From Euborellia annulipes (Eukaryota; Arthropoda; Insecta; Dermaptera; Anisolabididae), in NCBI GenBank assembly GCA_023213315.1, contig JAKCPI010011536.1:23584-87583 (forward strand): a stretch of DNA of 64,000 bases, written 5' to 3'. Position numbers and translations under genes: made by a program. The stretch's first letter is position 1. Every line of letters begins with the position of its first letter. Under the pieces are notes generated by a model. It had not been told where the DNA came from. It worked only from the letters and a program-made list of their open reading frames with translations, and did not search any database. Positions 1-11,105 of the stretch are shown here, one piece after another.

Positions 1-406
1 GCGTCCAAAAGATAATGAGAAAGAAAATGAGAATGTCGACAAAAATAAAGGAATCCAGATAAATGAGAGAGAAAGAGAGGCGTCGTAATTGGAGAAGTGA
101 AACAACGCAATTGGCTCTGATATTCGAGGTTCGCCATTTGCTATTAGACATATTACTTTACTCTCTCTCTCCGTCTACAAAAAGGATAGAGGAAATTTAA
201 TTAATTTATTGATTTTTTTTCTGAGAACGAAGAAAAAGATTGTGCTATTTTCTTGCTATTTAGAAGAAAAATATAGTGCTTGCTTTGCGATTAACTTAAT
301 AAGTATACTAAATATAATAATGAAAAGAAAAAATTAATGGCTCAGTGATAATCAACAGGAACAGGTAGATGAAGGCAGCCAGCAAATAACAAAAACTTTA
401 TTTAAA
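1..406. other. AT-rich stretch, no gene seen
   Basis: Non-coding AT-rich DNA with short purine-rich runs (GAGA-type near 60-80 and CTCTCT near 162-172). I see no open frame, splice-site pair or repeat that recurs in the window, except that the last ~45 bases belong to the transposon copy carrying the hammerhead motif that follows (TTTAAATA next to the ribozyme and a CAGCCAG block near 376). Confidence 0.5.
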
Positions 407-453
407 TATCGTCGACGTTTCGGGAACGCGTCGCTCCCATCTTCAGGACGATA
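407..453 (-). ncRNA. hammerhead-ribozyme-like motif (copy a), type I arrangement
   Basis: Read on the minus strand, all hammerhead parts are contiguous in 47 nt. Stem I is TATCGTC (453-447) pairing with GACGATA (413-407), 7 of 7. The core is CTGAAGA (446-440), then one extra T (439). Stem II is GGGA/TCCC closing a 9-nt loop, then GAAAC (421-417) and the cleavage triplet GTC (416-414). Predicted cleavage is between 414 and 413. Stem III is only ACGT, too short for a hairpin, so activity would need a dimer, as known for hammerheads of Penelope-like elements and retrozymes. The extra base between core and stem II departs from the textbook fold. Cleavage is inferred. Confidence 0.75.
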
Positions 454-672
454 AATTGTTAGTGTTGTTTAGATTGATACATGTAGGTCATACAAAATTG
501 CAACACAAATCTGCATATACCATTAAATGTATGTTTAATTGTCTATGAGAATCGTAGTAGGTGCCTGGACTTAATTTATTGTTGAATGGGCCCGAAACAT
601 CAGAACTGACCAAGAGTAGAAGATAGTAATAATTAATTGAATTAATTTTAGTCTACAATTAAACATAAACCA

Positions 673-700
673 GCTATTTATTTATTTATTTATTTATTTT
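673..700. repeat. (TTTA)n microsatellite
   Basis: About six perfect TTTA units. Simple repeat with no other content visible. Confidence 0.9.
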
Positions 701-733
701 GTTTTGAGGATATTTAGAAATTTCAACAAATTA

Positions 734-990
734 CGATAGAAAGTATTGAATTCATGTCAAAAATTCAATGTTTGGTTTTTGATGGAAATACCTGTTTTGA
801 GGACCCCTGAGTTCAAAAAAATGGATCCCAGAAAATGGTCCATATGTGTATGTGTCTGTCTGTGAACAAAATATCTCAAGAACGAAGAATTAGGAGGTTG
901 AAGTTTTATATTTAAGTTAGGTACTCTACTGAGACGCAATACGAAGCTTTTGAACAAAATTGGTCAAAAAGTACTAGTACTTTACTGATG
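734..990 (+). repeat. R1 dispersed repeat, 5' part
   Basis: Starts at GAAAGTATTG and ends just after the palindrome AGTACTAGTACT. The same order of blocks (ATGTCAAAAATTC, then TTTTGAGG..CCCTGA, then CTGTCTGTG, then AACAAAATATCTC, then AGTACTAGTAC) recurs in the complete copies at 27424-28872. The 3' half with the CTGGTGTGAC hairpin is missing. A 66-residue minus-strand frame inside it is an accident of the repeat. Confidence 0.75.
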
Positions 991-1249
991 CCCTTATTCA
1001 GTAACCGGTGGATATCAACAACCTTATTTAATTACATTACGTTCTTTAATAGTTCAAACTACCGAGATTGCATCAAACTGGCATAAAAATTATCAATGGT
1101 GATTTCAGATTAGTAAAAGATCACAGGTTTCGACCACCGTGCCCCAGGCTTCCTCAGTGAGAAGGTAAAAACCTGTGTTCTAAAGTAATAGAGGTTCTTA
1201 ATCTTTTTATGTAGCTAGTAGCAGCTTTCTTCATTTTTATTCAACCCAG

Positions 1250-1291
1250 AGCGACGTTTCGGACATCTTTGCTACCATCTTCAAGACTATA
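1250..1291 (-). ncRNA. degenerate hammerhead-like motif (copy b)
   Basis: The minus strand gives TTGAAGA where CTGAAGA is expected, a weak GG/CC stem II, then CCGAAACGTCG with an intact GTC triplet. Stem I pairing is not evident. Probably a decayed member of the same family as 407-453. Confidence 0.35.
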
Positions 1292-1581
1292 ATGTAGTAC
1301 AAAAGTGGTAAAATCAAGTAGTTGTATAAATATAAAATCAAGACATAAAGATATAACTACCTAGGGGTTGAGCAAAAATAATGTCCTGATAGTCTACCAA
1401 AAATGTAGTCATTTTAATTTTATAACCCTTTCAGATATAATTCGTTTGGCGACCAGTCAAATTCAATATGAATTTTTATTTTAGTTTTATAAATATTGAG
1501 TCAGAGCAAGTGCACAGTATTTGAAAACAACTGCAGAATAAGCAGCAGAAACGTTATACAGTATTTATATTTTTATATAGG

Positions 1582-1618
<37 letters not shown>

Positions 1619-2998
1619 TTATAAACAGACCATACCTATTGATGAAAATTCTAATTTACCGTTAATAAAATGAATTAATTTTTTTTATTTTAAAACAAAA
1701 CAAAAAAAAAAATTGAATGCATTCAATAAAAATTTTTAGGTTAATGAAAAATTTATAACATTTTATAACTTATTTTTACGATTCCAAGTTTAAAATTGAC
1801 TGAGAGAGAATTGAAACGAAATATTCGTAAAAAGTATTTTTCTAGGATAAAACAGAAAAAAGAGAAATAGAGAGATTGTTTAGAGCACTCAAACAAAGAA
1901 AAGAAAATCTTGGATCTTTTGTTAACCTATTTGAAAATATAGATTTTTCTTTAGTAAATGATAATTGAATAATTATAATAAATTAAAATTTTTAATTCAT
2001 TCCAAATGATATATTTCAGGTAAGCAGATGGATTATTTATTTAATTTGTAATTTGTAATACTTCTGAAGATGTACCTATGAAATCTTTATACTAATAAAT
2101 AATATATTTAAACATATAACTTTGTGTTTTAATTTGTACCTCATTAAGTGAAAGTAGATTATTATTCTATATTTACACTGCACTGTAAGCTAAATTTTTT
2201 TATTGTATTTTATTATAAATAAATAAATAGGGTAGTTGAATTTTTTTTTTTTTACTTAAAAACTAATAATTTTTACGAAAACTTTTTGATAATTTTTATC
2301 ATTTCATAAATTAATTTTATTAATAAAAGATTTATTCTGAGATTAATTTCAAAAATATTTTTTTTTTTTTTTTTCGTAAACGTCAATGAAATTGAATATC
2401 TTGAAATGATTAATAAATTTGTTGTCTTTCGATATATTTATGATTATAATGATGATGATGTGATGATTTCTATTTAACTAACCTTTGACGCCACCCTTGG
2501 ATCGTATGTCTATTTGTCAACAGAGAATAAATTATGGGCGTTGTTGGAAAGAAAACTGATTATACATTCCAATAGCGAGTGAGTGGATGAATAAATGTAT
2601 GAAAGTATGGTACTATTTATTCATATTTAATTACTAATTAAATATATTTCCCATGAGTCTGTCAGAGATTTTTTTTTGTGAATTACATAATGGAACTTTA
2701 TTTGTAGGCCTAGTAAGAGGTAGGCTTTGAAGGTCTTGTAATTTGATAAAAAATTGTCTTCTAGGAATTTTTTTAAATCGATGCCAATTAGTAGATTTTA
2801 GATAAAATATTATTACATGCAATTATTATTTGTAATTAAATCTTGTTATAATACATTCAATTTTTTTTAAGAGATAATATCATTTATTTTATTATATAAA
2901 ATTTCATCTCGTTCTAGTTTTCCATCAATGAAATTATTGTAATATTACTGTAGGGTTGACTTGAAAATTAAAGAATTGGTGGTTTTTTTAATTATTTA
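1292..2998. other. AT-rich stretch, no gene seen
   Basis: Long AT-rich DNA with a (TA)n tract at about 1584-1612 and several poly-T and poly-A runs. GCAGAAACGT near 1548 may be a further hammerhead remnant but lacks the core. I find no credible exon. The 62-residue minus-strand frame near 2634-2822 is low-complexity and unsupported. Confidence 0.5.
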
Positions 2999-3285
2999 CT
3001 TTTTTACTTTCTTTTACCTCTATATATGTTAATATATAGAGAGAGAAAGTATTGAATTCATGTCAAAAATTCGATGTCGAGATTTTGATGGATATACACG
3101 TACGTTTTGAGGTCCCTTGAATCCAAAAAAGTGGTTTTCGCGACATGGTCAGTCTATGTGTGTCTCTCTCTGGGGGGGGGGGGGGGGGTGTGTGTGTGTG
3201 TGTGTGTGTGTGTTGTGAACAAAATATCTCAAAAACGAAAAGAGCTAGGAGATTGAAATGTTATATTTAAGTTAAATGGCACATA
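2999..3285 (+). repeat. R1 dispersed repeat, 5' part, with G/GT tract
   Basis: Begins with the R1 5' hairpin (TTTACTTTCTTTTACCT, a TA-rich loop, then AGAGAGAAAGTATTG) and runs through ATTCGATGTCGAGATTTTGATGG and AACAAAATATCTC. At the site where other copies carry CTGTCTGTG or (GGGT)n, this copy has a run of about 16 G followed by (GT)n at 3173-3213. So R1 has a microsatellite-prone internal spot. It is truncated before the AGTACTAGTACT block. Confidence 0.8.
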
Positions 3286-3814
3286 ACACGTTTTGTAACA
3301 TTTATATAAAAAAAAATACTAGATGTTTTGCATGGCATGCAATATGTCATTTAATCTATTTTCCCCGTTTTCAAATTTGATTACTTTTCTTTAACCATAA
3401 AATAACAACATTTCAATAATTCTCAGAGTCAAAGAAAATTTTGTAACGGATATATCTTCTTTAAGAATGCCGATATTTTCAATCAGAATTTATTATTCAT
3501 TCTTTTTGAATATATAAATAAACAGAGTTCATATTCGATAAAAGAAGACGGAAGGAAAGAAAAAACAAGGTAAAAGGGAAAAAAATCAATTTCATCAAAA
3601 TTAACATAAAGAATTTTTTTTTATATATAAGGTAATTCAAAGGATAAACAAAATGAGAATTTAAACAAAAAAATTAGACAGTAGAGCAGCGTTGCCCAAA
3701 AAGGGTTCTGCGGTTCCGCAATCAAAAGAGCTCCGGTTTCAACGTTTATGTTTCCAAAAACGGGCAAATTTCATAAGGATTTAAAGTGAAAATGTAGTGT
3801 CACTATTTTTTTCT
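3286..3814. other. AT-rich stretch, no gene seen
   Basis: Contains purine-rich DNA (about 3540-3590) and the short phrase AGCGTTGCCCAAAAAGGGTTCTGCGG cut here into parts: GCGTTGCCC then GGGTTC. This resembles the end of a hAT MITE (compare CAGCGGTTCCC elsewhere) but has no partner end. No gene visible. Confidence 0.4.
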
Positions 3815-4054
3815 ACCAGAGTAAAAATGATCCAGGGATCCACACGCCTCCAGCTAGATTGCATAGTGAACTTTTAGGGAACAGAGGGATCCACACGGCC
3901 GCACTAAGGATGCACATAGTAGATCGAAATAAGTGACCAGAAGGTATGTCCCTGGTGCGAGCTGTGGATCCTGTTTGTCTCTAAAAGTTCACTATGCAGA
4001 CTAACTGCGGACGTGTGGATCCCTATTTTTTTCGAGAGGGATTTTTACTCAGGT
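3815..4054. mobile_element. TIR element (MITE) with subterminal inverted blocks
   Basis: Termini ACCAGAGTAAAAAT and ATTTTTACTCAGGT are inverted repeats. Inside them lie larger inverted blocks: GGATCCACACG plus TGCATAGTGAACTTTTAG on the left, and the complements on the right (CTAAAAGTTCACTATGCA and CGTGTGGATCC). If the ends are CC..GG, both flanks read TCTA, a possible 4-bp target duplication. No coding capacity. Superfamily not assigned. Confidence 0.6.
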
Positions 4055-4192
4055 CTAACAAGTAAGTTGGTTAATGAGCAAATTTGTTATAAAAAAATCC
4101 GAGATACCTTTAAGTGTTGATACCTAAAAAAATATTTATAAATATACTGCTATGTAGGATCAATATTAAAATACTGTATTTTCTTCACAAAG

Positions 4193-4370
4193 CAGGGCCG
4201 GATCTGGGGGGGGGGGGGGGGGGTGTCCCCCCCGGGGGGCAGATGGGGGGGGGGGTAAATAAAAAAAATATTAAAAAAAAAAAAAAAAAAAAATAAAATT
4301 TTTTTTAAAAAATTTTGGGGGGGGGGAAAAAAAAATTTCCCCCCCCCCCCAAAAAAAAAAAAACCCCCTG
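4193..4370. mobile_element. hAT-like element with homopolymer interior
   Basis: The left end CAGGGCCGGATCTGG and right end CCCCCTG fit hAT-type termini. Flanks are TTCACAAAG and CTTCAAAG, close to an 8-bp duplication with a CA insertion. The interior is only blocks of G, C, A and T, up to 19 in a row. Such purity is unlikely biologically and looks like a consensus fault at a difficult repeat. The two short plus-strand frames of 60 and 72 residues here are artefacts. Confidence 0.45.
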
Positions 4371-4647
4371 CTTCAAAGTAATCTTATTAAATTGGAGAAC
4401 AATAATCCAGTCTGTAGTATTACAGAGATTTGGCAAGAGAGAGAAGAAAATTTGCAAAAATCGAATGATTAAAAAACAAAACTTATTTCAGGTACCGGTA
4501 ACATCCACATTTTCTCCAAATGTGAACCTCTGAGTAATTAAGATTTTAATTATATTTTAAAAATAATAATATTCTTTAAAAGAAAAAAATAATATATTAT
4601 ATAATCTTGTTAAAATAATAATATGAATATGGTCTTTTAAATCTTCG

Positions 4648-4684
4648 TTGACGTTTCGGTGACGAATCGTCACTTATTCAAGAC
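4648..4684 (-). ncRNA. degenerate hammerhead-like motif (copy c)
   Basis: On the minus strand a perfect stem II hairpin GTGACG-att-CGTCAC is followed by CGAAACGTC, but the core reads TTGAATAA instead of CTGANGA. The stem sequence differs from every other copy while staying complementary. The core mutations suggest it is inactive. Confidence 0.45.
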
Positions 4685-4908
4685 AAAAGTTGCACATCAA
4701 CTATATTTGTTAGACATAATAAAAGCTATATTAGTGGCGTATTTAAGAGTAAGGGGCGGATGAGACCCCGACAAAAAATATATACACCCATTTAAACTAA
4801 ATAAAAGAGAATATTCAATAAAAGTGTAAAATGGCTGTTATACTAGGGTATATTAATCGTAAGGAAGGTAGATGTTCAGCCAAGAGAATAAAAAATTATT
4901 TAAATTCT

Positions 4909-4954
4909 TTTGGTCGACGTTTCGGTGCCAATCGCGTCCTTCTTCGGAACCAAA
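4909..4954 (-). ncRNA. hammerhead-like motif (copy d)
   Basis: Minus strand: stem I TTTGGTT/GACCAAA, 7 pairs with one G-T. The core is CCGAAGA, one change from CTGAAGA. Then comes an extra A, a partly decayed stem II (GGACGC against GGCACC), GAAAC and GTC. The intact stem I with an altered core suggests an old copy of the 44199-44238 type. Confidence 0.5.
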
Positions 4955-5990
4955 GGTTTCAATTCAATTTCAATTCATGTATGACATATATAGGCTAACA
5001 TATATTTACGTATAAAAATTGTACGAGATGTGGCTGCATTTGTTCAGAAAACGAGTAAAATTTAGTTCCGGAAATTTTGAATTGAAAATAAAAAAAAAAA
5101 TTTAATTTTTACTTTCTCTTATATATTATAAAGGAGCGATAATCAGTAAAAAATGACGGTGAATCCATAACCCGGGTATAAAAGGATTTAATGATAGGCC
5201 TATATTTTAAAAAATAAATTGAAATTTTATGTAAAATTCTTGAGAAAGCTTTAGATAATTTTTATCTATAGAAATCAAAATAATCCTTGGGCATGTTAAT
5301 AATTAAACAAATAAAAGATTTCCCCCATAAGAATGATTTGATGATCATATTCTATTCGATTTTCAGATTGGTATCTTGTTGAATTTTGTATTTGTTTTTT
5401 TTACATTTTATCAAAGAACAAAAGAAAAAAAAAATTCCGTTTAGAGAAATTTCCATTTGATACAGTGGAGAATAAAAAAAATTCCTTTCTTCGAACTTGG
5501 TGTAATTTAAAATTTATAAATTTCAACCAGCTGTCAAGTTAACCGAATGAAAGTCCATTTAAATATATATAGAAAACATAGGCGTAGGAAGTGAGGAGGG
5601 GGAAATGGGATCGCCAATAATTTTTCCGAAAATTTCTTAACAAAATACATCTCTAAAACTTAGAAAGATCAAGTGCATTTATACAGACAAAATATTTCAA
5701 TGGCTTAATTATTAAATCAATCTTATCAAAAAACATTAAAAAAAATTAATTAATATCATCTCTCTAATCAAGTCTCTAAGGAAGCCTCCTCTAGGAAGGG
5801 CTCTAGTCAGATCTCTAGCCAATGGATACTTTTGGCTGATACACATAGTATTTCTACTCACTTGAGTAGGGCCGATAACAATAAGACAAAAATTTTCTTT
5901 GTTATAACTTATTTACATATAAGTATACTATTATATTGTGTACTTTTTGCATTAAGTGGCCCGAACTACCCTAAATAAAAAAAAAAAAGT
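4955..5990. other. AT-rich stretch, no gene seen
   Basis: AT-rich DNA. A short GGCGTAGGAAGTGAGGAGGG block near 5581 resembles a solitary end of the hAT-like CAGNGGCGT family, without a partner. A CTCTAATCAAGTCTCTAAGG-type run with repeated TCTAG words lies near 5759-5820. No exon or RNA gene recognised. Confidence 0.45.
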
Positions 5991-6350
5991 GGCCTGAAGG
6001 CGATCAATTAAAATTGACAATTGCAATTTTCAATTTTAATTGACATACGATTGATGTATTCAACCATCGCATCAATTTTTAGTTGTTTTGTAAACTCGCT
6101 GTGTGTAGTGTTCGCTTTCTTTGAAATTTATTCCATTTTATGAATTAAAATTATCATTGCTGTTTTTCGAGCATTTGACGAATCGATTGTCAATTGCTAG
6201 TTACCCCATCAATGCCCTTCAATCAAAATTTCTATCAATCGCCGTCAATCAATTGACAATCGCGTCAATTGTCTCCAGACGGTCAATAATTCGCATCAAT
6301 GATAACAATAACAATTGCAATTATCAATTTTATTGATCGTCTCCGGGGGC
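5991..6350. mobile_element. TIR element (MITE), GGCC..GATCAATT ends
   Basis: Left end GGCCTGAAGGCGATCAATTA and the complement of the right end (GGCCCCCGGAGACGATCAAT) are long imperfect TIRs that continue into CAATTGCAATT-type blocks. The interior is rich in ATCAATTG words. A 71-residue plus-strand frame inside it is not a gene. No convincing target duplication, so the superfamily is left open. Confidence 0.6.
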
Positions 6351-6829
6351 CTTAGGGGTCGTCCACATATTACGTAAGGCGTTAGGGGGGGGGGAGGTCT
6401 GGCCAAAACGTTACTAATTGTGACATGGGGGATCCGTGGGTTTCTCTAAGCGTGACATCTTCAAAGTTGAATTTATAAAATTTTTTGAGTTTGAAAAGAT
6501 AGGATGAGACTCGCATACTAAAAAAAATAAATAAATAAAAAGGTCAAATGATTTTTGCAAGAGGGAAAAATGAAGTGATTATTTGAGTGACAAGGAAAAA
6601 TTTACTAAAAAAAAAAAAAAGCTAAAATGTAATGAATTTTGTATAGGAAATTTTAAGAAAAAGTTTAAAACAAGTTTTGGTTTGGGAGGGGGTGGGGCTA
6701 GTTCTATGTTGTGACATAATATAATATTTGTAGAGGGGTTTGTTTTTATATGACTAACTGTGACAGGCGAGGGGGAGGGGGGACTAGAATATCGTCAAAA
6801 AATGCGTTACTTAATATGTGGACCCTAAG
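6351..6829. mobile_element. TIR element (MITE), GGGTCGTCCACATATTACGTAA ends
   Basis: Left end CTTAGGGGTCGTCCACATAT and the complement of the right end (CTTAGGGTCCACATATTAAG) are TIRs of roughly 25 bp. The interior has several GTGACA words and G-rich runs and no coding frame. It abuts the previous element end to end, so one probably inserted beside or into the terminus of the other. Target duplication not resolved. Confidence 0.65.
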
Positions 6830-7414
6830 TACCAAACTCTTTGAAATTGGAGTCAGGTCAGTAAAGCATTTAATAAATAAATATTTATTGTGCAATTATT
6901 AATACCGTATATTATATTATGCTATAAGTAAAATAAATAAGACTTCACCACCTCATTAGTTCTTTAATGCGTACATAGAATTTTATACTTTTTTTTCAAG
7001 ATAAAAATATTGATTTCAAATAATTTCGAATATTTTATTCATAAATTAAATTATACCATCTTATGCAAATATTAAACTCATTATCAGATCCCGGTCCGGA
7101 AATCAAACTCGCTTCTAAGTATGATTTACATTTTTTAAATTTTTTTATCCATCTAATAAGAAATTTTCCCTTTTTAGGATTTAAATAATTTCTTATTCCT
7201 TATAGTCTATATAAGCAATGAATCATCAAATTAAATTTCTAGCATTTTTAGAATTTTGAACCAATACATAAGGGTTTTTTTAATTTAATTTCAAACTGGG
7301 GTATATAAATTATTTTCTTGATCAATAAAAATAATTTAGAAGATTAAAATAGTTTCAAATTTGTAATTTTAATGAGTTAATTAATTCTTATATTTCGAAG
7401 ACATATTAGAACTT
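6830..7414. other. AT-rich stretch, no gene seen
   Basis: Ordinary AT-rich sequence. No frame, repeat copy or motif here that I can support. Confidence 0.5.
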
Positions 7415-7550
7415 GAATGTTTACAAGGTAGAAAGCGATAAGTAAAAAATTATTAGATGACTTAGGGATGTAATTCTTTTTCAGAGTATGACACACCCCA
7501 AGTGATCTAATAATTTTTTTTACTTATCGCTTTCTACCTTGTAAACATTC
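7415..7550. repeat. inverted repeat, ~45-bp arms
   Basis: Left arm starts GAATGTTTACAAGGTAGAAA and the right arm ends with its near-perfect complement, finishing GTAAACATTC. The 40-bp loop contains GGGATG and ACACACCCC. It would fold as one long hairpin. It could be a small fold-back element; no target duplication seen. Confidence 0.7.
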
Positions 7551-7682
7551 TGCCATGTAAACAAACATATATACAATTTCGAGTAGGAATGAGTTGCATC
7601 TGATATACTCATTAAAATTACAAATTTTGTAATTGTTCTTTTCCAGCCAAAAAGCATCTTAACGGTATTATATTAATAATTC

Positions 7683-7790
7683 TTATAATTTTTTACTTTT
7701 TCTTATCTACTGTATATATGTAATATATTGAGAAAGTATTGCCGACGTCAAAAATTCGATGTGGAAATTTTTTTAAATTATTTTCATTAT
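7683..7790 (+). repeat. R1 dispersed repeat, 5' end only
   Basis: Contains TTTTTACTTTTTCTTATCTA, a TA-rich loop, GAGAAAGTATTG and GTCAAAAATTCGATGT, the first ~90 bases of R1. Then it diverges into AT-rich DNA. Confidence 0.65.
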
Positions 7791-7880
7791 ATTCCTTCAA
7801 AATTTTTGAACCGATTTTAATGAAATTTGTTTAATTAATTTGTTTCATTAAATATCTTTTACTTTATTGAAAATAATCTG

Positions 7881-8200
7881 AATAAAAATATAATAAAAAA
7901 AAAACTTTAAAAAAGAATGCTTTTATTTAAATTGAACTAAAAAGAGAAAAATAATTTAATTGTTCTTGTTAAAATTGTTGAATATTTATTACTTAAAATA
8001 AAAGCATGGGGCGATCATTGATAGCTTAAGGAATTGTATATTCTTAGAGCCTCGGAATCTTCGAAGCGCCCACACTTTTATTTCGGGTCAAAAATATTCA
8101 AAAATTTAACAAGAACAATTAAATTATTTCTCTCTTTTTAGTTCAATTTAAATAAAAGCATTTTTTTTTTAAGTTTTTTTATTATATTTTTATTTTAAAC
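7881..8200. repeat. large inverted repeat, ~90-bp arms
   Basis: The left arm (7881-7972: AAGCATTC-type start, TTTAAATTGAACTAAAAAGA, AATTTAATTGTTCTTGTTAA) is the complement of the right arm (8105-8200). The loop is about 130 bp and includes AGCCTCGGAATCTTCGAAGC, itself a partial palindrome. Probably a fold-back or two facing copies of one element. Confidence 0.7.
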
Positions 8201-8233
8201 TTTTTAGTGTTTTTTATTACTTTTTATAGATAG

Positions 8234-8365
8234 AGTATTAAAAAATCTGGCGTGACTGGTCGCACAGCACACAACTTTCTCTTACCTTCGATAATCGAAA
8301 GTTGTCTTCTATGATTGTCACACCAGATTTTTTTGTGTCGAGATATATTTAGTTTTCGACAGTAC
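8234..8365 (-). repeat. R1 3'-terminal hairpin fragment
   Basis: AATCTGGCGTGACTGG at the left and TTGTCACACCAGATTTT at the right form the stem. The middle carries ACTTTCTCTTACCTTCG facing CGAAAGT. This is the 3' end of R1 in reverse orientation, followed by GTGTCGAGATATATTTAGTT as in the copy at 8815. Two frames over it are repeat shadows. Confidence 0.75.
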
Positions 8366-8814
8366 GGGTATATTTGAATTTGAAAAATGTGTTTACTTAT
8401 ATTTTGTTTTTGTTTGGGGCCGTAGTTTGCGAGCTGTACGCAATTCAATATGCAAAGTTTTTATTTTTTATAACGTCTGTTATTTTGGGCTTAAGAATTG
8501 GCGAGCGGAGGGGAAGTCGCGCCTGCACCTCCCCTCCAGGCATTGTCTCCGGCGAGAGATGCAGCTATTCTTGGAAATAACAATAAAACATTTCTAAGAA
8601 ATATTATTATCTCAATCGCAAATCTATCGTCTAAATAAAGCGATTCATTAGACCCAAAGAGAATGATTTCACTTGTTAAGTAAATAATAAATAATATTTT
8701 CTCTTGGAAGAGAGAGACAAATAAATAATAGTAAAAAACGTATAATATTTATCCTTTACTATTTTATGGCCCTATTAATTACTTTCTATTTAATATCACT
8801 TGGATCTCACTCTA

Positions 8815-9230
8815 TTTCAAAAAAATCTGGTGTGACTGGTCGCACAGCACACAACTTTCTCTTACCTTCGGTAATCGAAAGTTGCTTTCTGTGCTTGTCA
8901 CACCAGATTTTTTTGTGTCGAGATATATTTAGTTCCCCCGATATATTAGAATTCAAGATGTAAAATTTATAAACATGGGAAAATATTTATATTTTGTTAC
9001 CATGGCAACCATTTCTTTTATCTTTCCTATGAAGTTCAAGAGTAAAGTGTGCTTCAAAAGATTTCAAGAGCAAAATGAGAATATAAATTTAAAGAGCATC
9101 TAAAAAAATAATTGATTTTTGAATTTTAATCAAAATCGTTGGATCGAATTTTGAGAATATCGAAAAAAAACTGGAAAAGTAAAGTACTAGTACTCTTTGG
9201 CCGATTTTGATTAAAAGTTTAATTCCTTCA
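8815..9230 (-). repeat. R1 dispersed repeat, 3' half
   Basis: Reverse-orientation copy with the CTGGTGTGAC hairpin, the GTTACCATGGCAAC palindrome, AGTAAAGTGTGCTTCA, AATTTTAATCAAAATCGTTG, and AGTACTAGTACT near 9184-9195. Ordering matches the full copies at 27424-28872. The 5' half is absent. Confidence 0.8.
8996..9009. promoter_or_regulatory. RFX X-box match inside R1
   Basis: GTTACCATGGCAAC fits the X-box consensus GTNRCC(N0-3)RGYAAC exactly, with a 2-base spacer. It lies in an R1 copy and recurs at 27921 and 28678. Binding is inferred. The palindrome may be kept for other reasons. Confidence 0.4.
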
Positions 9231-10515
9231 ATTGCTGTCATCAAAAATTACCCTTAAATATCAAATTACACAACTCTAGCTCATCGGGAAGTCTCTAAAA
9301 TAGATTAATTCGCGTAGGGTTTCAAATAAAGTACCACATAAATTTGGCCTATTTTGATAAAAAAAAATTGTACAATGTTGTCACCACAAATGATCTTTAA
9401 ATATCAAATAAAAAATGGAGAGCAAAAATACAAAAATTATCAAATATATTTTGGATACATTATATAATAATAGAAATCAATTCATTTCATAATAATAAAT
9501 AAATAAATATTCTAATTTGCATTCTAATCCTACTTCTCTTTTTTTGGTAGCCTACATGTTTTGAATTAAAAATTAAAAGCAAAAACCATCATAAATAAAT
9601 GAGTCTATTTATTATAAAAAAAAAACTTCCGTTTTAATAAAAACTATTTGTATGCTTTTAGCATTAAATGCATTCATATGCACCATAAATGAATGCATTC
9701 TTCTATTTTACCAGTAAAAATTTTGTTGTTGTTGTTGTTGTTGTTGCTACTCCACTCCTAGCCTTTCACGTCAAAAAGCAAAAAAAAAAAAAAACTTGCC
9801 TTGCGAGTTTTAAAGATTTACTAATTATGAAAACCACTCGACAGGTTTTTTTTTCTTTCAGTCGGTTTGTCATTGACTAACCGTCATTTGATGATGTCTA
9901 CGCGATCTAGCCAGCCAATGACAGCCTTGCAATTTAAATTTCCTGATCTACTGATAAAATATATAAATATAATTATTAAAAAAAAATCTAGACTCCATTT
10001 TTATTTTTTTTTATTTTTTTTTTTTTAATCTTAAATTATTAGTTCCTGTAATTTAAAAATGATTATTTACTTCGAAACAAGATAATATTTTTCTCTTAAA
10101 ATATTGTAAAGTTTTGTAAATTATATTAACCAGAGCAGAAATAATCAGTATTTTTTTTAAATAACTAAATTAACCATAATTGTACTCGTTACTTATACTC
10201 ATTTTTACATTATTCTATTTTATTAACTTTTAAGTTCTTAAAAAAATAAAAGTAACGTAGCTTTTTAAATGAATTTAAATAAAATTTAGTATTTGATATG
10301 TCTGTAAATTTAATAATTTAATATTCATTTGGTAAAGTTATTTGCAATTATATTTATGAATAATTCGTTCTTAACATTTCAAAGATATGACAAATAGATT
10401 AGGGCTCATTACTTCCATATAAAGCAGCATACTTTGACTATCATATACATAAATATATAAATGTGTGCGAAATGGGTTATAAAAATTATAACAAAACTGT
10501 TTCTCATTTAGAATT
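9231..10515. other. AT-rich stretch, no gene seen
   Basis: AT-rich, with a (TTG)n run near 9722-9745 and several poly-A and poly-T tracts. A 63-residue plus-strand frame spans the TTG repeat and encodes a valine run; I do not treat it as a gene. Confidence 0.5.
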
Positions 10516-10523
10516 AAGCTAAA

Positions 10524-10787
10524 AATTTGTCCTCAGGCCTTGGTGTAGTTGCTAGCGTGCTTGCCTTCTATACCAAGGGTCGCGGGTTTGAACCTCAGGC
10601 AACCCGATGATTTTATTTAAGGCATTTGGATACCAAATGGCTTAAATAAATATGCCTGGACCCCCAAGAGATATTATTACAATATTGAGTATCGTAAAGT
10701 TTTATATGGCTGAAAGGACTGTGTGGATGTGTATGTGTGTGTGTGTGGGGGGTGAGTGTTTGGGAAAAAAGTGTGAGAGTTTTTAAA
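10524..10787 (+). mobile_element. SINE-A (tRNA-derived), copy 1
   Basis: The head carries a Pol III A box (TGGTGTAGTTGC at 10541) and B box (GGTTTGAACC at 10585-10594). Then follow the shared body (GATGATTTTATTTAAGGCAT, then the self-complementary ATTTGGATACCAAAT, then GCCTGGACCCCC) and a GTGTG/GAAAAAAGTGTGAGAG tail. Perfect 8-bp target duplications AAGCTAAA lie at 10516-10523 and 10788-10795. The body is the same as in four more copies in this window. Plus orientation; no protein. Confidence 0.9.
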
Positions 10788-10835
10788 AAGCTAAACATTT
10801 ATTTATTTTAAAATTTCAATACGGGTTTTAAATAT

Positions 10836-11105
10836 TTTTTTTTTTTTTTTTTTTTTTTAAACATTCACACTTTTTTCTCATTCACACTCACATTCACACA
10901 GTCTTTTCGGCAACTGAGGCCATTTAAGACTTTTTACGATAATCAGTATGTTTAATATATCAATTGGGGGTCCAGGCATTTTTATTTAAGTCATTTGGTA
11001 TCCAAATGCCTTAAATAAAATTATCGGACTGCCTGGGGTCCGAACCCGAGACGTTCGGTATAGAAGGTAGGCACGCTACCAACTACTCCAAGCCCCTTGG
11101 GCGGA
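10836..11105 (-). mobile_element. SINE-A (tRNA-derived), copy 2
   Basis: Reverse-orientation copy with poly-T at its left edge (the SINE A-tail), TTCACACTTTTTTCTCATTC, the body, and a B box read in reverse (GGGGTCCGAACCC near 11036). Perfect 10-bp target duplications TTTTAAATAT lie at 10826-10835 and 11106-11115. It lies 49 bp from copy 1 in the opposite direction, so the two form a fold-back pair. Confidence 0.92.
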
